Below are positions 57,862-64,000 of a stretch of DNA of 64,000 nucleotides, piece after piece. The stretch covers positions 2,232,001-2,296,000 of the forward strand of contig NZ_FNTG01000002.1 of assembly GCF_900104795.1 (NCBI RefSeq), given 5' to 3'. The notes beneath the pieces were generated by a model that saw nothing but the letters and a program-made list of their open reading frames with translations, had not been told where the DNA came from and did not search any database. This stretch comes from Burkholderia sp. WP9 (GTDB lineage: Bacteria; Pseudomonadota; Gammaproteobacteria; Burkholderiales; Burkholderiaceae). The position numbers and the translations under genes were made by a program. Position 1 is the stretch's first letter. Every line of letters begins with the position of its first letter.

Positions 57862-58920
57862 TTGGCACAGCTTGCCACCTGGCGCCGCCGCTCGAGTTGG
57901 CGTGCAGGCGTCGGCGGTTTGGCGTTGCTATTTTGCGCGCAGAGCCTGGCCGCGCCGGGCGCGAGCGCGGGCTCCGTCACGCTGTATGGCGTGCTCGACA
58001 CCAGCCTCGAAATAACCGATCCCGGGTCCGGGTGGACGCCGCGTCTGGACTCGGGCGCCTATCGCGGCTCGCGGGTTGGCTTGCGCGGCAGCGAGCCGCT
58101 CGGCGCGGGCACCGATCTGGTCTTCACGCTGGAAAACGGCTTCAGCTCGGTCGACGGCTCGCTTCAGAGTTCCGGTCTTCTGTTCAACCGCCAGGCGTGG
58201 ATCGGCACGCGCAGCGGCTGGGGCGAGATGCGGTTCGGCCGGCAATACTCGCCGATCTATATCCCGTTCAAGGGCGATCTCGACGCGTTCGGCGCCGGCA
58301 CGATTGCTTCCGGACTCAACAACCTGTCGAAGATCACGCCCTACGCGAGCAACGCGATCACATATCTGTCACCGCTCGTCGGCGGATTCAGCGGCACTGT
58401 CATGATGGCCACGCGTGACCCGGCGGAAAACGACGGCAACGGCATCGACGGCTACTACGTCACCGCCGCCTATCAGCTCGACGAGTTCAGGCTGCTCTAC
58501 GCGCGTCAGCAGACACACGGCGCGGGCGCACTGCGCGCGAATCTCGGCGGTGCGACCTACGCGGTCGACAAAGTGCGGGTGTGGCTCGCCTTCTTCAATG
58601 GCGATGGCGGCACGCCGCTCTATCACGGCGCGGGTGGGGCACTCTCGGCGCAATACAGCTTTTCCTCGAATGCGCGCGCCTCGGTGGGCTACACGCATGT
58701 GCGCGACTTCACCGGTGCGGGCGCGAGCGCTGATCAGTTCAGCCTGGCGTTCGAATATAACTTTTCTTCCGCCTTACTGTTCTATTTCAGTGCGGCGTAT
58801 CTGTCGAATCACGACGGCGCCAGCTTCACCCTGCGCGGTGTCAACGTGACCGGGCTGCCGGTCGCCTATCCGGGCGCGCCGGTCGCGGGTGTGCAGTTCG
58901 GCGTGCTCGAGCGATTCTAG
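57862..58920 (+). CDS. Outer-membrane porin, Burkholderia/Neisseria type
   Basis: The protein is about 352 aa. A signal peptide (LALLFCAQSLAAP) is followed by the opening of a Gram-negative general porin (SVTLYGVLDTSLE; GLRGSEPLGAGTDLVFTLENGF; RQAWIGTRSGWGEMRFGRQYSP) and antiparallel strands to a terminal Phe (VLERF). It would form a 16-strand trimeric channel for small hydrophilic solutes. The start is a TTG at 57862 without a strong ribosome site and is uncertain. The 230-bp gap before it (57632-57861) shows no gene. Confidence 0.87.
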   Translation: MAQLATWRRRSSWRAGVGGLALLFCAQSLAAPGASAGSVTLYGVLDTSLEITDPGSGWTPRLDSGAYRGSRVGLRGSEPLGAGTDLVFTLENGFSSVDGSLQSSGLLFNRQAWIGTRSGWGEMRFGRQYSPIYIPFKGDLDAFGAGTIASGLNNLSKITPYASNAITYLSPLVGGFSGTVMMATRDPAENDGNGIDGYYVTAAYQLDEFRLLYARQQTHGAGALRANLGGATYAVDKVRVWLAFFNGDGGTPLYHGAGGALSAQYSFSSNARASVGYTHVRDFTGAGASADQFSLAFEYNFSSALLFYFSAAYLSNHDGASFTLRGVNVTGLPVAYPGAPVAGVQFGVLERF

Positions 58921-59283
58921 CGGGCAAGCCGCCCGTGGCAGCCCGGTGCGGCGATTCGAATGGCACGCCGCGGGCTGATCTTCGGTGTGATCGGCCGTCG
59001 CCTGACCGTCCCCGTTGCCGCGCAGTCCGTCGAACAGGCAGCAGACCATTTCGGCTGATTCGCGCTGTTCGCCGGGATGGACGTTCCGACCTCGTGCCGG
59101 CAGACGCGGGCGCTGCTGAACCGGGAGCCGACTCAGCCGGGCCCGATTGCCGACCTCGACCGGCCGTGCTGTTTCCCGACCTGACGCGCGGCATGTCGCG
59201 GCGAGCGCGCTTATTTCGTCTTGAGTACTATCTCTCAACGTCTCTCATGCGCGTATCGCCCGATCTTCACGGAGGACTCCATC
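58921..59283. other. Gene-free interval before cyanase
   Basis: This 363-bp GC-rich gap between the porin and cyanase genes has no open frame with a ribosome site or a recognisable product, and no clear promoter motif or hairpin. The last bases (GGAGG) are the cyanase ribosome site. Confidence 0.5.
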
Positions 59284-59727
59284 ATGGATCGCAACGACGT
59301 CACGAAGAAAATCATCGCCGCGAAAGTCAACAGCAAGCTAACGTGGGGAGAGATCGCCGCGAAGATCGGCCGAAGCAAGGAGTGGACGACCGCGGCCATG
59401 CTCGGCCAGATGACGCTCGATGCGAAACAGGCCGCCGTCGCTCGCGAACTGTTCGACCTGACCGACGAGGAGACCGCCTGGCTGCAAATCGTCCCGTACA
59501 AGGGCTCGCTGCCGACGGCGGTTCCGGCCGATCCGCTGATCTATCGCTGGTATGAGATCGTCAGCGTGTACGGCACGACGATCAAGGAGCTGATCCACGA
59601 GGAATTCGGCGACGGCATTATGAGCGCGATCGACTTTTCGATGGATATCCAGCGTGAACCGAACCCGAACGGCGACCGGGTCAAGGTGGTGCTCAGCGGC
59701 AAATTCCTTCCCTACAAATCCTACTGA
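59284..59727 (+). CDS. cynS: Cyanate hydratase (cyanase)
   Basis: The ATG at 59284 is preceded by GGAGG and gives 147 aa. An N-terminal helix-turn-helix-like domain (about 15-60) precedes the C-terminal cyanase domain with the catalytic Arg88, Glu91 and Ser114 (YRWYE and GIMSAIDF), with the same spacing as the known E. coli residues. It decomposes cyanate with bicarbonate to ammonia and CO2; family members form decamers. No carbonic anhydrase (CynT), transporter (CynX) or CynR regulator is adjacent. Confidence 0.95.
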   Translation: MDRNDVTKKIIAAKVNSKLTWGEIAAKIGRSKEWTTAAMLGQMTLDAKQAAVARELFDLTDEETAWLQIVPYKGSLPTAVPADPLIYRWYEIVSVYGTTIKELIHEEFGDGIMSAIDFSMDIQREPNPNGDRVKVVLSGKFLPYKSY

Positions 59728-59818
59728 TCGCCGCGGCCAGGCCGAGCCGGCGCCGAGTCTGCAGAACCGCCCTCACTGGAGCTATGCTAGCGGCTTCGTC
59801 TACTTCGAGGAGCAACTG

Positions 59819-60526
59819 ATGACACAGACAGCGGGTTCGATGATCACGTTCAGCCGTCCCGACGGCAAGCAGATCCAGGGTTATCTGGCCAAGCCGGAAA
59901 AGCTGGAGGGCGCGCCCGGCATCGTCGTGATTCAGGAGTGGTGGGGCGTGAACGACCAGATTCGCGGCGTGGCAGACCGGCTCGCGCAAGCCGGTTATGT
60001 GGCGCTGGTGCCCGATCTTTTTCGCGGCAAAACCACGGTGGAAGAGGCGGAGGCCCACCACTTGCTAGACGGGCTCGATTTCGGCGACGCGGCCACGCAA
60101 GATGTGCGCGGCGCGGCTCAGTATCTGAAGCAGCATGCGGCGAAAGTCGGCGTGACGGGATTTTGTATGGGCGGCGCGCTGACCTTGCTGGCGCTGTGCA
60201 ATGTTCCCGAAGTGTCGGCCGGGGTGGTCTGGTATGGCTTCCCTCCGTTGGAGTATGTCGATGCATCGAAAATCACGGTGCCGGTGATCGGTCATTGGGC
60301 CACGCAAGACGAGTTCTTCACGGCAGAAACGGTCGATGCGCTGGAGGCCAAACTGAAGGGCGCGAATGTCGACGTGGAGTTTTACCGCTATCTCGCGCAC
60401 CATGGCTTTGCCAACGAACAGGCCGTCGGCCCGGGCCGCATCGCGCGGACGCAGTTCGATCCGGTCTGGTCGCAATTGGCGTGGGACCGCACACTGACGT
60501 TTTTCGGCCGTACCCTGTGGAAGTAA
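59819..60526 (+). CDS. Dienelactone hydrolase family protein
   Basis: The start at 59819 is supported by GAGGAG (the frame continues upstream to 59654), giving 235 aa. Features are GIVVIQEWWGVNDQIRGVADRLA (with the Glu of the family), the nucleophile elbow GFCMGG with Cys, Asp in ATQDEF, and His in LAHHGFAN, so the Cys-Asp-His triad is complete. Dienelactone hydrolases open dienelactones to maleylacetate in chloroaromatic breakdown, but many relatives have other lactone or ester substrates. Confidence 0.9.
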   Translation: MTQTAGSMITFSRPDGKQIQGYLAKPEKLEGAPGIVVIQEWWGVNDQIRGVADRLAQAGYVALVPDLFRGKTTVEEAEAHHLLDGLDFGDAATQDVRGAAQYLKQHAAKVGVTGFCMGGALTLLALCNVPEVSAGVVWYGFPPLEYVDASKITVPVIGHWATQDEFFTAETVDALEAKLKGANVDVEFYRYLAHHGFANEQAVGPGRIARTQFDPVWSQLAWDRTLTFFGRTLWK

Positions 60527-60799
60527 GCGGCGAGATCGGCAACCGACCCGGCCTCGCCGGGTTCAGTGCTTAAGCTCACCGCTGGCGATCACTTCGCGAG
60601 CGTGCGCGAAGCCGTCGGTCACGGCCGGGCGCAGTGGCCCATCGTGCCTCGGAAATGGCTGATGAACACGAGCGGCCCGCCTCCCGTCTTGCCGAAGCGG
60701 ACGGCCTGACCTTGGCGGCGTGCCGCTCCGTTTACCTATACTCATCTCACTCTGGAAAGCCGCCCACTCGACGTGACACCAACAAGCCGGAGTTTCCAC

Positions 60800-62386
60800 A
60801 TGTCTGTCGCGATGCGAAACGCGGCCCTCGGACTGCTGGCCTGGTTCACGTTGGGCACGAGTGTCACGGCGCATGCCGACTCCAGTTGCAACGGAGCATG
60901 CACTGCGCGCGGCGAGCTTCTCGACCATCACGTCACGTTGACGCTGACCGCTCAGGAGTTGTCGACATTGCTGGCTTCGAGCGCGGGCGGCCGGCACCTC
61001 GCGCGGATTGCCGGCGAGCCCGCATGCGGCATCGAGATCGTGAACTTTCGCTACCGCACCATCGGCGGCGCGGGCGAACCCACTCATGCGAGCGGCGCGT
61101 TGATGATCCCTTCGGGACGTGCGGCGGCATGCAGCGGAGCGCTTCCACTGATGCTCTACGCGCACGGCACCACCGCGTACCGCAACTACAACCTCGCCGA
61201 TCTCACGCAAACAGATCCGGGCAATGGCGACGGCGCAGGGGAAGGCATTAGCGTGGCGGCCATGTATGCGGCGCACGGCTATCTCGTCGTGGCGAGCAAC
61301 TATGCGGGCTACGCCGGCTCTGATCTCCCGTACCACCCCTATCTGAACGCCGATCAGCAATCCGCCGATATGATCGATTCGCTGCGGGCGGCGCGCCTCG
61401 CGCTAGCCGACCTGAAACCCGACCGAAGCGCACGCGAGAACGGCAAGCTATTCGTCACTGGCTATTCGCAAGGCGGCTTCGTTGCATTGGCGACGCATCG
61501 CGCGTTGCAAGCGGCCGGCATCAACGTGACCGCATCCGCGCCGGGCTCCGGTCCGTATGCACTCGCCGCTATCGCCGACGCGCTGATCGAAGGCGCGGTC
61601 AACCTGGGTTCGACGCTCTTCGCGACGCTGATCGTGACCGGTTACCAGCGCGCTTACGAGAACATCTACCGCCGGCCCGGCGACTTTTACGACGCCGCCT
61701 ACGCATCCGGTATCGAGACGTTGCTGCCGAACGCACAGCCGCTCAATCAGCTGATCGCCGCGGGCAAGCTGCCGTCGACGCAACTCTTCAGCAGCCTGCC
61801 GCCCGCGCCGCAGTTTGCCTCGATCACGCCGCCCGCCGTGCCGCCATTGACGCCGCCTGTACTGACGCCGCTATTCGCGGCGGGCTTCGGCAAGGCCAAC
61901 CTCGTGCGCAACGCTTATCGACTGACGCTGCTCGAAGATGCGGCCGCCAATCCCGACGGCGCATTTCCCAACGCGACCGCGGCGATGGAGCCGGCAACGG
62001 CTCCGCGGCATCCATTGCGTCAGGCGTTCAAGCGCAACGACTTACGCAACTGGTTGCCGCGCGCCCCTGTCCTTTTGTGCGGCGGCCAGTCCGATCCCAC
62101 TGTGTTCTTTTTCAACGCGCGTATCGAGCAGGCATACTGGCAGAACGCCAAGGTGCCTGCGGGACTCACGTCCGTGCTGGATGTGGATTCCGCCGTCGCC
62201 GGGCCCGGCGATCCGTACGCGCCGATCAAACAGGGTTTCGCGAGCGCGAAGGCGGAAGTCGCGAGTCAGGCTGTCGCCGGCGGTGCGACCGACGGCGGAG
62301 CAGCGGCGGTATTGCGTGCCTATCACGGCAGACTGGTGGCGTCGTTCTGCATGTTGGCGGCGCGGGCTTTCTTCGCCCGCTTCTGA
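60800..62386 (+). CDS. Secreted alpha/beta hydrolase (lipase/esterase-like)
   Basis: From the ATG at 60800 the protein is 528 aa. The signal peptide (ALGLLAWFTLGTSVTAHA) predicts export. The nucleophile elbow is GYSQGG; the oxyanion segment LPLMLYAHGTTAYRNYN lies upstream and a candidate acid site is GGQSDPTVFF near the C-terminus. A Pro-rich stretch (SITPPAVPPLTPPVLTP) lies in the insertion before the last part of the fold. It resembles bacterial secretory lipases/esterases. Two Cys (in SSCNGAC) follow the signal peptide, which may form a disulfide. The 273-bp gap before it (60527-60799) shows no gene. Confidence 0.8.
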   Translation: MSVAMRNAALGLLAWFTLGTSVTAHADSSCNGACTARGELLDHHVTLTLTAQELSTLLASSAGGRHLARIAGEPACGIEIVNFRYRTIGGAGEPTHASGALMIPSGRAAACSGALPLMLYAHGTTAYRNYNLADLTQTDPGNGDGAGEGISVAAMYAAHGYLVVASNYAGYAGSDLPYHPYLNADQQSADMIDSLRAARLALADLKPDRSARENGKLFVTGYSQGGFVALATHRALQAAGINVTASAPGSGPYALAAIADALIEGAVNLGSTLFATLIVTGYQRAYENIYRRPGDFYDAAYASGIETLLPNAQPLNQLIAAGKLPSTQLFSSLPPAPQFASITPPAVPPLTPPVLTPLFAAGFGKANLVRNAYRLTLLEDAAANPDGAFPNATAAMEPATAPRHPLRQAFKRNDLRNWLPRAPVLLCGGQSDPTVFFFNARIEQAYWQNAKVPAGLTSVLDVDSAVAGPGDPYAPIKQGFASAKAEVASQAVAGGATDGGAAAVLRAYHGRLVASFCMLAARAFFARF

Positions 62387-62435
62387 GGGCCACGAGTGAG
62401 GCGGCGATGTGCCAGGAACAGTGGGCTAAACGATC

Positions 62436-63302
62436 ATGACGAAGCGCAACGGGCACGAGGATTTCGTCGTGCGCAGTATGTCGGCCGACGACCTCGCTTT
62501 GGCGGTGGAATGGGCCGCGCAGGAAGGCTGGAACCCCGGTCTGCACGACGCTGCCTGTTTTCGCGCGGCCGACCCGGACGGGTTCTTCATCGGCGAATGG
62601 CGCGGCGAGCCAGTGGCGTGTCTATCCGCTGTCGCGTACGGAGAGACCTTTGGCTTCATCGGGCTTTATATCGTGAAGGAGGCGTTTCGCGGTCGAGGTT
62701 TCGGTATGTGTGTCTGGCAACACGGCATGGCGTATCTGCGAAACCGTAACGTCGGTCTGGATGGCGTGGTCGCTCAGCAAGCGAATTACAAAAAGTCCGG
62801 ATTTCAGCTTGCGTATCGCAACATCCGCTTTCAGGGCATTGCGCAAGGCGTCGTTCAGGGCGACGCACATGCCGGATTGCTGAACGCCTCGGCGCTGCCT
62901 TTCGAAGTGTTGAACCACTACGATCGGCAATGCTTCCCCGCTGCGCGTGAGCGTTTTCTCGCCGCATGGCTTGCGCAACCTGATGCGATTGCACGAGTCG
63001 CGGTGCGCGACGGGCAGCTTGTCGGTTACGGCGTATTGCGGCGTTGCAGGAGCGGCAGCAAGATCGGCCCATTGTTCGCGGACAACGTGGAGATTGCCAG
63101 CGAGCTGTTCTCCGGGTTGATGTCGAGCATTCCGGGCGAAACGTTTTTCTTCGACGTGCCGGAGATCAACGCAGATGCGGTCGCATTGGCCGAACGGCAC
63201 GGCATGACGAGCGTATTCGAAACCGCGCGGATGTACACGCAGGAACCGCCCACGCTTCCCATTGAACGCATATTCGGCGTGACTTCGTTCGAACTCGGCT
63301 GA
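62436..63302 (+). CDS. GNAT-family N-acetyltransferase (two-domain)
   Basis: The 288-aa protein has an N-terminal GNAT domain (about residues 10-140) with the acetyl-CoA site IVKEAFRGRGFGMCVW (R/Q-x-x-G-x-G/A type loop) and a C-terminal part (about 150-285) similar to the second domain of YitH/acetyltransferase-18-like proteins. The acceptor substrate is unknown. It follows the secreted hydrolase by 49 bp and may share its transcript. Confidence 0.85.
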   Translation: MTKRNGHEDFVVRSMSADDLALAVEWAAQEGWNPGLHDAACFRAADPDGFFIGEWRGEPVACLSAVAYGETFGFIGLYIVKEAFRGRGFGMCVWQHGMAYLRNRNVGLDGVVAQQANYKKSGFQLAYRNIRFQGIAQGVVQGDAHAGLLNASALPFEVLNHYDRQCFPAARERFLAAWLAQPDAIARVAVRDGQLVGYGVLRRCRSGSKIGPLFADNVEIASELFSGLMSSIPGETFFFDVPEINADAVALAERHGMTSVFETARMYTQEPPTLPIERIFGVTSFELG

Positions 63303-63373
63303 CCGCGCGGGATAGTGCATTTGGAGTTGCGTAGCCGTCGGCGGTGCAAATCGGGAACCGCCAACGGCATGGG

Positions 63374-63679
63374 CTATTTCCACTTCGAGCCGAGATTCTC
63401 CAGTCCGGCTTTCATCAGGTCTTCCGGCAACATCGCAATACGCAATTCACAGTCGGCGTTGAATTTCAGAAACCATGGCTCCGCGAGTGCGGGAATCGAT
63501 GATGCGGCGTCGATATCCACCACCATCACCGCCCCGCGTGCCCCGTTCTGCTCGGTAAAGTAGACGGTCTCCGGTTTTGCCTCTTCCAGTATTTGTCGGA
63601 TCACGTTCCCGACGCTGCCTTCGCGCACCATGGTGTTGAACGGCTCGTGCGGGATTCGTATGTTGAGAAGCATGCGCAT
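63374..63679 (-). CDS. Small alpha/beta protein of unknown function
   Basis: The start at 63679 is fixed by AGGAGG 5 nt upstream; the product is 101 aa (MRMLLNIRIPHEPFNTMVREG). It appears to be a compact alternation of strands and helices with MVVDIDAASSIPALAEPWFL near the middle. This resembles small dimeric alpha/beta-barrel proteins, but I do not recognise a named family. Confidence 0.72.
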   Translation of the reverse strand: MRMLLNIRIPHEPFNTMVREGSVGNVIRQILEEAKPETVYFTEQNGARGAVMVVDIDAASSIPALAEPWFLKFNADCELRIAMLPEDLMKAGLENLGSKWK

Positions 63680-63811
63680 GTCATCCTCCTGTTGACGCCC
63701 CAAGGGCCTCTCAAGGATAGGTGCTTCTATGCGCATGGCAACGTGGCCTGTCACGACGCGTTCAACGCGGCACGACGAATCCGGCGTGTTCGTCGCAAGG
63801 CATGCGCCCGC

Positions 63812-64000
63812 TCAGTTTCCGAACAGTGAACTTTGCGTGCCGCGGCTCGGCGCATGGCGTGCGGGTTTCGTCTGGGCTTCGGATTTAGCCCGAGCCTCGA
63901 CTGCGGGCTTTTCTTCGAGCGCGAACATATCGGTTTGCCTGTCGGCTTCCGCTTCCAGCGAAGTCTGGCCGGCTTCGAGCGACAGCAGAAACATCTTGTT
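63812..64000 (-). CDS. C-terminus of a protein with clamp-binding-like motifs, partial
   Basis: The frame ends at 63812 and stays open to the right edge, so only about 62 C-terminal residues are visible. They are hydrophilic and Glu/Ala/Lys-rich, probably disordered, and include QTDMF and, near the end, QSSLF. Both resemble the Q-x-x-(L/M)-F beta-sliding-clamp-binding motif. This could mark a DNA replication or repair protein, but the domain that would decide lies outside the window. A Met at 63994 is probably internal. Confidence 0.5.
   Translation of the reverse strand, partial: NKMFLLSLEAGQTSLEAEADRQTDMFALEEKPAVEARAKSEAQTKPARHAPSRGTQSSLFGN

Overview
The window is GC-rich (AT-rich only in a few intergenic patches), densely coded, and carries gene families typical of Burkholderiales: an ornibactin/malleobactin-type siderophore locus, a Burkholderia-type porin, a monomeric isocitrate dehydrogenase and many LysR/GntR/IclR regulator plus transporter pairs. 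I infer a Burkholderia or, more likely, Paraburkholderia chromosome or megaplasmid. No rRNA, tRNA, CRISPR array, insertion sequence or prophage was recognised.

Layout. 1-900: the N-terminal part of a minus-strand lipoprotein whose mature region is a long Gly-Thr-Ser (collagen-like Gly-X-Y) repeat running off the left edge. 1300-27700: a complete siderophore island with a Fur-box-like site, an iron-starvation ECF sigma factor (OrbS type), an operon of MbtH protein, dioxygenase, ferric-siderophore ABC importer, FhuF-type reductase and binding protein, a divergent ABC exporter, two NRPS genes, ornithine hydroxylase and hydroxyornithine formyltransferase. Three sites match an OrbS-type promoter (GTAAA, 17 nt, CGTC): before the MbtH gene and, back to back, between the exporter and the NRPS genes. 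27700-32850: a DHA2 efflux pump, a LysR regulator and a TonB-dependent receptor with its own Fur-box-like site.

33100-38000: NADP-dependent monomeric isocitrate dehydrogenase, a small unknown protein, an alpha/beta hydrolase and a two-repeat SmpA/BamE-like lipoprotein. 38000-42000: a LysR regulator divergent from a CitMHS citrate-type transporter followed by an AtuA-family protein encoded as two adjacent genes. 42000-46000: a GntR/FCD regulator with D-glucarate transporter and glucarate dehydratase. 46000-50750: a second DHA2 pump, type II 3-dehydroquinate dehydratase, an MHS-family transporter and an IclR regulator. 50780-54810: an SDR reductase, an intradiol ring-cleavage dioxygenase, an NmrA-like reductase and a divergent LysR regulator. 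54860-57630: a beta-propeller protein, an unusual winged-helix protein and a DUF899 thioredoxin-fold protein. 57860-64000: porin, cyanase, dienelactone hydrolase, a secreted alpha/beta hydrolase, a GNAT acetyltransferase, a small unknown protein and the C-terminus of a protein with two clamp-binding-like motifs.

The siderophore genes act together. Adenylation-domain codes read by eye fit modified Orn - Asp - Ser - modified Orn, the epimerase sits in the Asp module, OrbG would beta-hydroxylate Asp, PvdA/PvdF make N5-formyl-N5-hydroxyornithine, and the NRPS line ends in an extra C-T pair instead of a thioesterase, fitting release by an amine such as putrescine. No OrbK/OrbL-type acyltransferase is present, so the product is more likely malleobactin-like than ornibactin.
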